Source of the DNA: Salininema proteolyticum
GTDB lineage: Bacteria; Actinomycetota; Actinomycetes; Mycobacteriales; Micromonosporaceae
DNA length: 64,000 nucleotides
Direction: 5' to 3'
Assembly (NCBI RefSeq): GCF_042685645.1
Contig: NZ_JBHUNX010000001.1
Location: forward strand, 1,178,001 to 1,242,000
The translations under genes were made by a program, and so were the position numbers. The notes below the pieces were generated by a model. That model was not told the origin of the DNA. It made no database searches and saw only the letters and a program-made list of their open reading frames with translations. Shown here one piece after another: positions 8,529 through 16,822 of this stretch (position 1 is its first letter; the number at the start of each line of letters is the position of its first letter).

Positions 8529-9748
8529 TGAGACTGCGCAAGAACGTCCGCAACCTGACCGCACTGGAACGCAAGCGCTTCGTCAAGGCCGTCCTGGAGC
8601 TCAAGCGCCGCGGCGAGTACGACGAGTACGTCCGGCTCCACAACGAGTACTTCATCGCCGACGGCGAGGGCGAGCGGAGGGTGGCCCACATGGCCCCGTC
8701 CTTCACCCCTTGGCACCGGCAATTCCTGCTGGACTTCGAGAACGCGCTGCGATCCGTCGACGAATCGGTCACCGTGCCCTACTGGGACTTCACGCGGGAC
8801 CGCGCCGGCACGCGGGCCCCGTGGACGAAGGACTTCCTCGGCGGCGACGGCAGGGCCGAGGACTGGCAGGTCGTCGACGGGCCCTTCGCCCACCGGCACG
8901 GCAACTGGCCCATCAGGGTCAAGGCCACCGACGAGGACTTCCTCATGCGCCGCATGGGCCGCCCCGACGATCCGGTCGAGCTGCCCACCCGCGCCGAGAC
9001 CGCCCGGGCCCTCATGGCCGTCCCCTTCGAGGTCTGGCCCTACGACTCGACAGCGAAGCGGGGCTTCCGCAACGCGCTCGAAGGCTGGGACGGCGGCGGC
9101 GAGGAGGGCGGCTTCCAGATGCACAACCGGGCACACGTGTGGATCGGCGGCCAGATGTCCGGGGGGACCTCCCCCAACGACCCGGCCTTCTGGCTGCTGC
9201 ACGCCTTCGTCGACAAGCTCTGGGCGGACTGGCGGCACCTGAACCCCGAGGAGGACTACGTGCCGCGCGACCCGATCCCGGACTGGGACCCCCAGCACGG
9301 GAAGGTGATCAGCCTCTGCGAGAAGCTCCCGCCTTGGGAGGTGACCCCGGCCGACCTGCTCGACCACACCAGGTTCGGCCGCTACGAGCACGAGCAGTCC
9401 GAGGGCGGGCCGGGCGTGCCGGTCCCCGGGTTCGCGGGGAAGGCCTACCGACTGGACTTCGGCGACGGCATGGTCTTCGAGAACGAGTACTCGCCGGACG
9501 GCTTCACCCTGTACTGGAGGGCCGTGGCCGGCCCGGCCGCCGGGGACTGCGGGACTGAGGAGCTGCACGTCGACGACCTCGCACGGGGGCGCTACTTCGT
9601 CAGCTGGACCGAGTCGGGCGGCGTGACCGTCAGCCACGTCATGGACCTGGCGGCAGGGGAAGTGCGGGCCTTCCTGACCTTCCCCGGCGAGGAGCCGGCC
9701 GACCGCGAGGGCCGCCTGGCCAGGGCCACCCTGACCGAGGCCGCCTGA
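8528..9748 (+). CDS. tyrosinase fused to a C-terminal MoaF/calycin-like domain
   Basis: This is a 406-residue type 3 copper enzyme. CuA ligands are His38, His54 and His63 (LHNEYF, AHMAPSF, PWHRQF); CuB ligands are His199, His203 (MHNRAH) and His225 (LLHAFVDKLW). The CuA numbering matches secreted Streptomyces tyrosinases, which are about 270 residues long. The extra ~110 residues (from about 285, core FAGKAYRLDFGDG to MDLAAGEVRAFLTFPG) look like a MoaF-type beta-barrel domain. It oxidises phenols to o-diphenols and quinones; the substrate here is unknown. ATG 8528 overlaps the chaperone stop and is preceded by GGGGAGGAG. There is no signal peptide, so action is probably cytosolic. Confidence 0.88.
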   Translation: MRLRKNVRNLTALERKRFVKAVLELKRRGEYDEYVRLHNEYFIADGEGERRVAHMAPSFTPWHRQFLLDFENALRSVDESVTVPYWDFTRDRAGTRAPWTKDFLGGDGRAEDWQVVDGPFAHRHGNWPIRVKATDEDFLMRRMGRPDDPVELPTRAETARALMAVPFEVWPYDSTAKRGFRNALEGWDGGGEEGGFQMHNRAHVWIGGQMSGGTSPNDPAFWLLHAFVDKLWADWRHLNPEEDYVPRDPIPDWDPQHGKVISLCEKLPPWEVTPADLLDHTRFGRYEHEQSEGGPGVPVPGFAGKAYRLDFGDGMVFENEYSPDGFTLYWRAVAGPAAGDCGTEELHVDDLARGRYFVSWTESGGVTVSHVMDLAAGEVRAFLTFPGEEPADREGRLARATLTEAA

Positions 9749-9752
9749 GCGC

Positions 9753-9792
9753 GGCGGAGGGGCCCGCGGTGAGAACCGCGGGCCCCTCCGCC
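9753..9792. terminator. bidirectional terminator between tyrosinase and quinone reductase
   Basis: Two perfectly complementary 17-base arms (9753-9769 and 9776-9792) enclose a six-base loop (TGAGAA). The hairpin sits between convergent stop codons and can serve both strands. Confidence 0.85.
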
Positions 9793-9812
9793 GTACCAGG
9801 GGGATCCGGCCG

Positions 9813-10661
9813 CTACATCCGGGCGACCGCCTCGGCCAGGCTCGTGGTGTCGCGTCCGATGAGGCGGTGGAGGGCGTCGTCCTCGGCGAAGAGGTCGCCC
9901 CTCTTCACGCCGGCGTCCCAGTCGGCCAGGAGCGCGGCGAAGTCCTCCGGGACTCCGGCCTCGGCGAGGGCGGCGCGGTGCCCGTCGGAGTCCATGTCGC
10001 GGTACGCCAGCGCGGTCTTCCGGGCCCGCGAGACCTCCGCGACCATCTCGGCGTAGGTGAACGACCGGTCGCCGGCCAGTTCGTAGACCTCGCCCTCGTG
10101 GCCGGAGCCGGTGAGGACCTCGACGGCCGCCGCGGCGTAGTCGGCGCGGGAGGCGGCCGAGACGCGTCCCTCTCCGGCGCTTCCCAGATGGACGCCGTGG
10201 TGGAGGGAGGGGCCGAGGTTCTCGGTGTAGTTCTCGAGGTACCACCCGTTGCGCAGGAGGGTGTGCGGGATGCCGGAGTCGGCCAGGAGCGCCTCGGTCG
10301 CGCGGTGCTCGGCGGCGAGGCCGATCCGGGAGGTGTCGGCGCGCAGCAGGCTGGTGTAGGCGATGAACTCCGTTCCGCTCGCCTGGGCCGCTTCGATGAC
10401 GTTGCGGTGCTGCGGGACGCGGCGCCCGATCTCGCTTCCGGAGATGAACAGGAGCTTTTCGGCCCCCTTGAGGGCCTCGGGGAGGCCGTCCGGTTCGTCG
10501 TAGTCGGCCCGGACGACCGTGACGCCCTGGGCGTCGAGATCCCGCGCGCTTTCCGGGTCGCGGACGAGGGCCCTGATGTCCGAGGGGTCGGTGCCCCGCC
10601 GGATGAGCTCCGCTATGGAGAGTCTGCCGAGATTCCCTGTGGCACCGGTTATCGCGATCAT
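9813..10661 (-). CDS. NmrA-like NAD(P)H:quinone oxidoreductase (QOR2/YtfG type)
   Basis: This 282-residue atypical SDR starts with the NAD(P)-binding ITGATGNLGRL (residues 4-14) and contains YTSLLRAD near residue 101 and NGWYLENY near 138, the pattern of QOR2/YtfG quinone reductases, which reduce quinones with NADPH. It lacks the canonical YxxxK. It is divergent from an HxlR-type regulator, the same arrangement as qor2-qorR in Corynebacterium. Its position beside a tyrosinase suggests a role in handling quinones; this is an inference. The start codon is preceded by AGAAAGG. Confidence 0.82.
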   Translation of the reverse strand: MIAITGATGNLGRLSIAELIRRGTDPSDIRALVRDPESARDLDAQGVTVVRADYDEPDGLPEALKGAEKLLFISGSEIGRRVPQHRNVIEAAQASGTEFIAYTSLLRADTSRIGLAAEHRATEALLADSGIPHTLLRNGWYLENYTENLGPSLHHGVHLGSAGEGRVSAASRADYAAAAVEVLTGSGHEGEVYELAGDRSFTYAEMVAEVSRARKTALAYRDMDSDGHRAALAEAGVPEDFAALLADWDAGVKRGDLFAEDDALHRLIGRDTTSLAEAVARM

Positions 10662-10713
10662 GTGCTCGTTGCCTTTCTCTGGGGGAGAATTACTGAGGTT
10701 CCAGAATGCGCTA

Positions 10714-10726
10714 ACTTTCAGAAAGT
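10714..10726. promoter_or_regulatory. palindromic operator between quinone reductase and HxlR genes
   Basis: ACTTTC-A-GAAAGT is a perfect palindrome in the AT-rich divergent promoter region. It is flanked by an outer imperfect pair, GCGCTAAC (from 10709) / GGTAAGCGC (from 10738). It is a probable binding site of the adjacent HxlR/DUF24 regulator. Confidence 0.55.
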
Positions 10727-10773
10727 GTCAAGGCTTTGGTAAGCGCCTTCTTTCCCCGCAGCGCTGATCGGTG

Positions 10774-10785
10774 TACCGTGGAGCC
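10774..10785 (+). promoter_or_regulatory. -10 box of probable leaderless transcript (HxlR gene)
   Basis: TACCGT (10774-10779) ends six bases before ATG 10786. GGAG occurs between them but is too close to act as a Shine-Dalgarno sequence. Confidence 0.4.
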
Positions 10786-11193
10786 ATGACCTCCGGAATC
10801 GACGAGCCCGCCCCCGACGGCGCACTGGTCGCCGACGTCTTCGACAAGGACTGCCCCTCCCGGAAGACCATGGAGCACATAGGCGGGAAATGGGGCCTCC
10901 TCGCGGTGGCGGCCCTGCGCGAACGGCCCCTCCGGTTCAACGCACTGTGCCGCAGGGTCAGCGGCGTGAGCGAGAAGATGATGTCCCAGACCCTCCAGCG
11001 CCTGGAACGCGACGGAATGGTGCACCGCGAAGTCCGCCAGGCCATCCCGCCCCACGTCGAGTACGAGCTGACCCCCTTGGGCAGGAAGGTCTCGGGGCAC
11101 CTCGCGGCCCTCATAGGACTGCTGGAGGACAACTTCGACGCGATCAAGGCCGCCCAGGCCGAGTACGACGAACGGTCCGGCGAAGGGCGGTGA
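10786..11193 (+). CDS. HxlR/DUF24-family redox-type regulator (QorR-like)
   Basis: This 135-residue winged-helix protein carries the HxlR hallmarks: an N-terminal cysteine in DCPSRK (about residue 24), IGGKWGLL near 32, the recognition region FNALCRRVSGVSEKMMSQTL (about 47-66), and YELTPLGRKV near 91. In QorR, HypR and relatives the N-terminal Cys senses quinones or disulfide stress. Its divergent neighbour encodes a quinone reductase, so it is most likely the quinone-responsive regulator of that gene. A second cysteine (LCRR) lies in the HTH and could also react. Confidence 0.88.
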   Translation: MTSGIDEPAPDGALVADVFDKDCPSRKTMEHIGGKWGLLAVAALRERPLRFNALCRRVSGVSEKMMSQTLQRLERDGMVHREVRQAIPPHVEYELTPLGRKVSGHLAALIGLLEDNFDAIKAAQAEYDERSGEGR

Positions 11194-11342
11194 GACCCGG
11201 AAGGCCGGAACGTCCGCACAGTTAGTGCGGTGCCCGCTTCCAACGGGGCGCAGTGGAGCCGAACAGGGCCTTCTGAGACCGGACCGAACGCCGGCGCGGT
11301 TGGTGCGACACCGGCTCGTTACAGGGATCTCCGCCCCGGCCA

Positions 11343-11420
11343 AGGCCTTCCGCGTCCGGGCCTGCCAGGCAAGGTCACGGACCTGCCGGGAGCGGAGATG
11401 ACCAGGCCTTCCGCGTCCGG
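11343..11420. repeat. 17-bp direct repeat in a gene-free interval
   Basis: AGGCCTTCCGCGTCCGG occurs at 11343-11359 and again, identically, at 11404-11420, 61 bases apart. The surrounding interval (11194-11454) contains no gene that I can support. Confidence 0.6.
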
Positions 11421-11454
11421 ACCCACCCCACGCCGCACGGCGGCGGCCTTCGGC

Positions 11455-12381
11455 CTAGAGCAGCGCCGGCTCTTCGAGCTCCAGAACGCCGGCGTCGGCG
11501 TCGAGGGACGCCCGAACCCCGAAGGGGATCGTCAGGGCCGGAAGCCCGTGCCCGAAACCGAACTCCTCCACGACCGGCACGCCGAGGTCCCCGAGACGGT
11601 CGGCCAGCACCGCCCGAACCCTCTCGTACGGACCGCAGTCCTTCCACGAACCCAGCAGCACCCCCGCGACCCCGTCGAACCATCCGCTGCGGCGCAACTG
11701 CGTGAGGATCCGGTCGAGCCGGTAGTCCTCCTCCTCGACGTCCTCCAGGCACACCAGGCCTCCGGCGGCGCTCGCGAGCGAGTGGGGCCCGCCGACGGTG
11801 GACCCCAGCAGGCTGGCGCAGCCGCCCAGCGTCACCCCCTCGGCGCGCCCGGAGACCAACGCCTTGGAGGACTCCGCCCGGATCGTCCGGACCGACTCCG
11901 GCTCGAACAGCGTGCGCCGCAAGTGCTCGCGGGTCCGGTCGTCGGCGAAGGCCGAGACGCCCGGCATGGGGCCGTGCAAGGTCGCCAACCCGAGCCGGGC
12001 CGCGATCGCCTCGTGCAGGGCCGTCGCGTCGCTGTAACCGACGTAGAGCTTGGGACCCGCCTTCGCCATCGCCTCCCAGTCGAGCAGGTCGATGATCCGC
12101 CCCGCCCCGTAGCCGCCGCGGTCGGAGAAGACGGCGGCCACCTCCCGGTCGCACCAGGCGGCCTGGAAGTCCGCCGCCCGGTCGCGGTCGTTCCCGGCCA
12201 GGAACCAGAGGTCGGGGTGCTCGTCGAAGACGTGCGGCATGACGACCGGTTCGAGGCCCCAACCGGAGAGCACCGCCATGCGCTCGGCGTGCGACTCCCG
12301 CGCGACCGGACCGCTCGGGGCCACGACGGCGACCTTGTCGCCCCGCTTCAGACGGGGCGGCCGGGCGAGCTCGCGGATCAT
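11455..12381 (-). CDS. S66-family LD-carboxypeptidase
   Basis: This is a 308-residue serine peptidase of the LdcA/MccF family. These cytosolic enzymes remove the terminal D-alanine from murein tetrapeptides or cleave related L,D bonds. The N-terminal strand is VAVVAPSGPV (18-27), the nucleophile-serine loop GYSDAT is near residue 117, a catalytic Glu lies in the LEDVEEEDY region near 208, and His in GFGHGLP near 275. It is the last gene of a four-peptidase operon and starts 23 bases after the S9 gene, with GAGGACGCCC before the ATG. The operon and the divergent dipeptide importer support a role in cell-wall peptide recycling. Confidence 0.88.
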   Translation of the reverse strand: MIRELARPPRLKRGDKVAVVAPSGPVARESHAERMAVLSGWGLEPVVMPHVFDEHPDLWFLAGNDRDRAADFQAAWCDREVAAVFSDRGGYGAGRIIDLLDWEAMAKAGPKLYVGYSDATALHEAIAARLGLATLHGPMPGVSAFADDRTREHLRRTLFEPESVRTIRAESSKALVSGRAEGVTLGGCASLLGSTVGGPHSLASAAGGLVCLEDVEEEDYRLDRILTQLRRSGWFDGVAGVLLGSWKDCGPYERVRAVLADRLGDLGVPVVEEFGFGHGLPALTIPFGVRASLDADAGVLELEEPALL

Positions 12382-12404
12382 GGGCGTCCTCCTCGTGAAA
12401 CGGC

Positions 12405-14390
12405 TCAGTATCGCAGGTCCAGCGGCGGCAGGTGGGCGGCGTCGAAGCCGAACACCTCGGCGTAGAGCGCCATCTCGGCTTCGACGGCCCGCACGATCGT
12501 CCCGGCCCTGCGGAAGCCGTGCTGCTCGCCCTCGAACGCCAGGTAGGCGTGCGGCACTCCCCGCCCGGCCACGCCCCGGAGGAACCCCTCGGACTGCTCG
12601 GGCGGGCAGATCCGGTCGTCGAGCCCCTGCAGGATGACGAAGGGCCGGGAGACCTTGTCCGGATGGGAGGCGGGCGAGCGCTCGCGGTAGCGGTCGGGGA
12701 CCTTCTCGCGGTCGCCGATGAGGGACTCCACATAGCGCGACTCGAAGTCGTGGGTTCCGTCGAAGGACCAGTCGGAGAGGTCGAGGATCGGGTAGAGGAT
12801 CACCGCACAGGAGAACACCCCCGCGGCGAGGTCGGACGTCAGCGCGACCGCCGAGGTCCAACCGCCGGCGCTGCCGCCTCGGATGGCGATCCGCCCTGGG
12901 TCGGCCAGCCCCTCCGCCGCCAGGGCCTTGGCGACGGCCGTGCAGTCGGCGATGTCCACCACGCCCCACTGCCCGCGCAGGCGGTCGCGGTATTCGCGGC
13001 CGTACCCGGTCGACCCGCCGTAGTCGACCTCGGCGACCCCGATGCCCCGCGAGGTGAAGTAATTGAGCTCGTAGTCCAGCTGCGGCAGGGACATTCCGGT
13101 CGGCCCGCCGTGGACCCACACGACGTACGGGGGCGGCTCCCCCTCGGGCCCGGCGAAACCGGGATTGGTCGGCGGGTAGAGGCGGGCGTGGACATCGCGC
13201 CCGAAGGGATCGGTGAAGACCCTCTGCTCGGGTCGGGAGAGGAAAACCGAAGGGACCGCCGGCGGACCGGCGGGGACGACGGCGTCCGCGGTCATGGCGG
13301 CGGTGTCGAAGGCGACCACCTCCGAGGCGGACGCCGAGCTCCCGGCGACGCCGTAGACCGTGTCGCCCGCGACCCCGATGCTCCCCGTCCAGCTCTCCCA
13401 CGGACCGGGTACGTCGGCGAGCTCGCCGGTGTCCGGATCGAGCAGGCCCAGGCGCTGCGGGCCGATGCCGTGCAGCGCGGCGATCCGCCCGCTGTCCAGC
13501 CGGGCGAACCAGGTGCGCCCAGGCGTCCACAGCGGACCGGCGAACTCCTCGTCGGCCGGGTACAGGTTCTCCGCCTCGCCGGAGGCGAGGTCGAGGCGGT
13601 GCAGGTTCCACCAGCCGCCGCGGTCCGAGGCCAGCAGGAGGGCGCCGTCGCCGTCCCACTCGGCCTGGGGGATCGACTCCTCCGGGCCCCCGGCGACGGT
13701 CCGGACGTTCGCGAACCTCCCGTCGACGATGTCGGCGACGTGAACCTCCGTTCCGTCCCACGGCATGAGCGGGTGGTCCCACGTGATCCACAGGGCCTTG
13801 TCCCCGCCGGGGCTCACACGCAGGCCGGTGACGAAGCGGTGCGAGTCGCCGGTCAGCTCGCGGACCGCCGAGCGGTCCCCGGCGGCCGAGCCGTCGGCGG
13901 GCACGGCGGCCAGGACGCGGCGGACGTCGGTGGGGTTCGGGCCGGTGAACTCCTGGAGCACCGCCCAGACCTCGCCGCGCTCGGGCAGGATCAGCGGCTC
14001 GCACCAGTGGAGCCCCTCGCCGACGTCGGACAGCGGCGTCAACGGGCGCGGCTCGGCGGAGCAGTCGTCGGGGAAGTAGGAGTACATCCGCTGATCGGAG
14101 AAGTCGGTGAACACGATCGAGAGGTCCCCGTCGGTGATCACCCCGTGCCACGGGCGGCCGCCGTACTCGTGCACGCGGTTGCGCACGTTCCACGGGGCGG
14201 GCAGCACGCTGGCGGCGATCCCGCCGTGCGAGCGCATGAGGGCGCGCCGCCCGCCCTCGTCCGGGCGCGGCGCGGTGTACCAGACCTCGTCTCCGACGGT
14301 GCCGAGGAAGGCGGGCGCTCCGTCCGACGCCGCGGCGGTCTCGGCCGTGATGGGGGAGTCCCAGGTTCCGTAAGGGGCCGTTCGGGTCAT
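12405..14390 (-). CDS. S9-family prolyl-oligopeptidase-like peptidase
   Basis: This 661-residue enzyme has an N-terminal beta-propeller (about 1-400) and a C-terminal alpha/beta-hydrolase domain. Visible catalytic elements are the nucleophile Ser in RGGSAGGW (about 495), Asp in LDDRICPPEQS (about 600) and His in GEQHGF (about 632); VWVHGGPTG near 418 helps form the oxyanion region. The family cleaves short peptides or removes N-terminal residues. ATG 14390 is chosen because GGAG lies five bases upstream; a GTG two codons earlier is possible. There is no signal peptide. It sits inside the peptidase operon, 52 bases after the M20 gene. Confidence 0.9.
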   Translation of the reverse strand: MTRTAPYGTWDSPITAETAAASDGAPAFLGTVGDEVWYTAPRPDEGGRRALMRSHGGIAASVLPAPWNVRNRVHEYGGRPWHGVITDGDLSIVFTDFSDQRMYSYFPDDCSAEPRPLTPLSDVGEGLHWCEPLILPERGEVWAVLQEFTGPNPTDVRRVLAAVPADGSAAGDRSAVRELTGDSHRFVTGLRVSPGGDKALWITWDHPLMPWDGTEVHVADIVDGRFANVRTVAGGPEESIPQAEWDGDGALLLASDRGGWWNLHRLDLASGEAENLYPADEEFAGPLWTPGRTWFARLDSGRIAALHGIGPQRLGLLDPDTGELADVPGPWESWTGSIGVAGDTVYGVAGSSASASEVVAFDTAAMTADAVVPAGPPAVPSVFLSRPEQRVFTDPFGRDVHARLYPPTNPGFAGPEGEPPPYVVWVHGGPTGMSLPQLDYELNYFTSRGIGVAEVDYGGSTGYGREYRDRLRGQWGVVDIADCTAVAKALAAEGLADPGRIAIRGGSAGGWTSAVALTSDLAAGVFSCAVILYPILDLSDWSFDGTHDFESRYVESLIGDREKVPDRYRERSPASHPDKVSRPFVILQGLDDRICPPEQSEGFLRGVAGRGVPHAYLAFEGEQHGFRRAGTIVRAVEAEMALYAEVFGFDAAHLPPLDLRY

Positions 14391-14442
14391 GTCCACTCCA
14401 TTGTGTTGAGTACTGGGGCGCTCGGGAGGAGCCGGGCCGCTC

Positions 14443-15765
14443 TCAGGCGCTGCGGAGGAAATCGTCGAGCACCCTCACACCGAAGCGCAGAGCCTCGACC
14501 GGGACCCGTTCGTCGACCCCGTGGAACAGTTTCTCGAACGCGAAGCCCTCGGGGAACCTCAAGGGCGAGAAGCCGTACCCGGTGATCCCGAGGCGCGAGA
14601 ACTGCTTGGCGTCCGTCCCGCCCGACAGGCAGACGGGGACCACCCTTCCCTCGGGGTCGAAGCGCAGGAGCGAATCCCGCATCGCCCCGAACAGAGGGCC
14701 GTCGACCGGGGCGGTCAGCGGAACTTCGCGGTGGTGGTACGACCAGTCCACGTTCGGTCCGGTCAAGCCGTCCAACGTCGCCTCGAACAGTTCGGTGCCG
14801 CCGGGGACGACGCGCCCGTCGACCATGGCGCGCGCCTGCCCGGGAATGACGTTGACCTTGTAGCCCGCGTCCAGGACGGTGGGCGCGGAACTGTTGCGCA
14901 CGGTCGCCTCGACCAGGTAGCGCTCGCAGCCCAGCCGGGCGATGAAACCGTCCACGTCGTCCTCGTCGAAAGGCGTCCCGTAGATCTCCGCCAGCGACCT
15001 GAGCGCCGCCCTCACCGTCGGGCTCAGCTGCACCGGCCAACGGTGGTCGGAGATCCGGGCCAGGGCCCGCGACAGGTGCGCCACGGCGTTGTCGGGGTGC
15101 ACCTTCGACCCGTGCCCGGCGGTCCCCTTCGCGACCACGTCGAGCCACGCGGTGCCGCGCTCCCCGGCGCCGATCGGGTAGAGGCGGTTGCCCCGCCCGT
15201 CGTGGAACGTGTAGCCGCCCGCCTCGCTGACGCCGGCCTCGCAGCCGGCGAAGAGCTCGGAGTGCTCCTCGGCGAGGAACTCCGAGCCGTACCGCGCCGA
15301 GTCCTCCTCGTCGGAGGTGAAGGCCAGCACGATGTCGCGGCGCGGGCGGGCGCCGGTGCGGTGCCACGAGCGGACGGCCGCCAGGGTCATGGCGACCATG
15401 TTCTTCATGTCCACCGCGCCCCGGCCCCAGACCACCCCGTCGCGCACCTCCCCGGAGAAGGGGTCGACGGCCCAGTCCTCGGCCGCCGCCGGAACGACGT
15501 CGAGATGCCCGTGGACGAGGAGCGCCGGAGCCGACGGATCGGTGCCCTCCACGCGCGCGACCACGTTGGTGCGCCGCGGCGCCTTCTCCAGGATCGCGGG
15601 CTCCAGGCCGGTCTCGGCCAGCTCGGCGGCGACGTACTCGGCCGCCTCCCGCTCGTCGCCCTCGCCCCCGCCGCGATTGGTCGTGTCGCGGCGGATGAGG
15701 TCGGACGTCAGGCGCACGACCTCGTCGAGGGCCTTGTCGTCCAGCGGGGTCTGATTCGGGTCCAT
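14443..15765 (-). CDS. M20-family metallopeptidase
   Basis: This is a 440-residue zinc-dependent dipeptidase/aminoacylase-type enzyme. Metal ligands are visible in HGHLDVVP (about 84-91), WGRGAVDMKN (about 112-121) and the TSDEEDS loop with the catalytic glutamate (about 148-154). The dimerisation insert includes GTAGHGSKVHPDNAVAHL near 211-228, whose His usually completes the active site of the partner subunit. The terminal metal His lies in EKLFHGVDE near 410. It is the second gene of the operon, 34 bases after the M55 gene. It probably hydrolyses dipeptides delivered by the neighbouring transporter. Confidence 0.9.
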   Translation of the reverse strand: MDPNQTPLDDKALDEVVRLTSDLIRRDTTNRGGGEGDEREAAEYVAAELAETGLEPAILEKAPRRTNVVARVEGTDPSAPALLVHGHLDVVPAAAEDWAVDPFSGEVRDGVVWGRGAVDMKNMVAMTLAAVRSWHRTGARPRRDIVLAFTSDEEDSARYGSEFLAEEHSELFAGCEAGVSEAGGYTFHDGRGNRLYPIGAGERGTAWLDVVAKGTAGHGSKVHPDNAVAHLSRALARISDHRWPVQLSPTVRAALRSLAEIYGTPFDEDDVDGFIARLGCERYLVEATVRNSSAPTVLDAGYKVNVIPGQARAMVDGRVVPGGTELFEATLDGLTGPNVDWSYHHREVPLTAPVDGPLFGAMRDSLLRFDPEGRVVPVCLSGGTDAKQFSRLGITGYGFSPLRFPEGFAFEKLFHGVDERVPVEALRFGVRVLDDFLRSA

Positions 15766-15799
15766 ATGCCTCCCTCGGCGTCCTATCCCGTGTCCGGCT

Positions 15800-16633
15800 T
15801 CAGCCGTACTGCTCTTCGACGGCCGCGCTCACCACTGTAGTGACGGTTTTGAAGCACCGCATCCCTTCGTACATCGTCTCCGAGGTGTAGCCGACCCGGC
15901 GCTCGCCGCACGGTTCCACGCCCGGCACGGCGCTCGCGGAACCGACGAGGTGCTCGGCGTCGAACTCGAGCTCGAAGCGGTGGGGCCCTTGGAGGGACGG
16001 TTCCCTTCGTCCGGCCTGCGCGACCGATTTCGCGGCGGCGGCGCGGATGTCGGCGCGGGTCCGCGCGGGCGGGCGGCAGACGGCGGCGTAGCGCGACACG
16101 TAGTCCTTGACCGCCACGCCGACGGCCCGGGGAGCGTACTCGGCCGCGTCCTCGACGGTCTTGTCGTCGCCGGTCACCAGGATGACGGGGACCCCGTACT
16201 CGGCGGCCAGGGCCGCGTTCAGCCGCCCCTCGGAGGCGACGGCCCCGTCGAGCCAGGTCCCGGTGACGGAGTTGGCCAGGTAGGTGTGGGCGAGAACCCC
16301 TTCCGTCCCGGCGGCGGTGTGGTATCCGAGGAACACCACGCCGTCCGCGTCCCCGTACTGGACGCCCTCCATCATGGACAATTCCTTGTGGCGCCCGGTC
16401 AGCATGGCCACGCGCTCGTCCAGATCCTCGAGGAGGAGGTTCCTCATGCTCCAGTGGGCCTCGTTGACGAGCACCTCGTCGGCGCCGCCGTCGAAGAGCC
16501 CCTTGGCCGCGGCGTCGGCGTCGGAGGTGAAGAGCTTGCGGCACCGCTCCCACTCGGGCCTGCCGGGCAGGACGTCGGCCGGCCACGTGGTGCCGGTGGC
16601 GCCCTCCATGTCGGCGCTGACGAGGATCTTCAT
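15800..16633 (-). CDS. M55-family D-aminopeptidase (DppA-like)
   Basis: This is a 277-residue member of the M55 family, whose type enzyme, Bacillus DppA, is a zinc D-aminopeptidase that releases D-alanine from peptides. The signature SADMEGATG (residues 6-14) supplies Asp and Glu metal ligands; further ligands are expected in NEAHWSMRN (about 57) and GYHTAAG (about 104). It is the first gene of the minus-strand peptidase operon and diverges from the importer. In Bacillus the same enzyme type is encoded in the dpp importer operon, so this context supports import and use of D-amino-acid-containing peptides. Confidence 0.9.
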   Translation of the reverse strand: MKILVSADMEGATGTTWPADVLPGRPEWERCRKLFTSDADAAAKGLFDGGADEVLVNEAHWSMRNLLLEDLDERVAMLTGRHKELSMMEGVQYGDADGVVFLGYHTAAGTEGVLAHTYLANSVTGTWLDGAVASEGRLNAALAAEYGVPVILVTGDDKTVEDAAEYAPRAVGVAVKDYVSRYAAVCRPPARTRADIRAAAAKSVAQAGRREPSLQGPHRFELEFDAEHLVGSASAVPGVEPCGERRVGYTSETMYEGMRCFKTVTTVVSAAVEEQYG

Positions 16634-16701
16634 GATGCGTTCGGCGGACCTTTCTGTCAGGCTGTGCGGACGGGGCCCCGGAACCGGGACGCCGTCGGCT
16701 A

Positions 16702-16730
16702 TTGAACTATTTCTATCACACCTGTATAAA
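16702..16730 (+). promoter_or_regulatory. promoter of the oligopeptide importer operon
   Basis: TTGAAC (16702-16707) and TATAAA (16725-16730) are separated by exactly 17 bases, a near-consensus housekeeping-type promoter. The divergent peptidase operon must start in the same AT-rich stretch. Confidence 0.65.
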
Positions 16731-16822
16731 TTTTTCATGACCTCGGAAGGCGGTGAAGATTTCCGCCTCGCCGCGCCTTGCCGGGGCGTCCCCAGACCAG
16801 CCGACGAATGCGAGGAAAGAGC

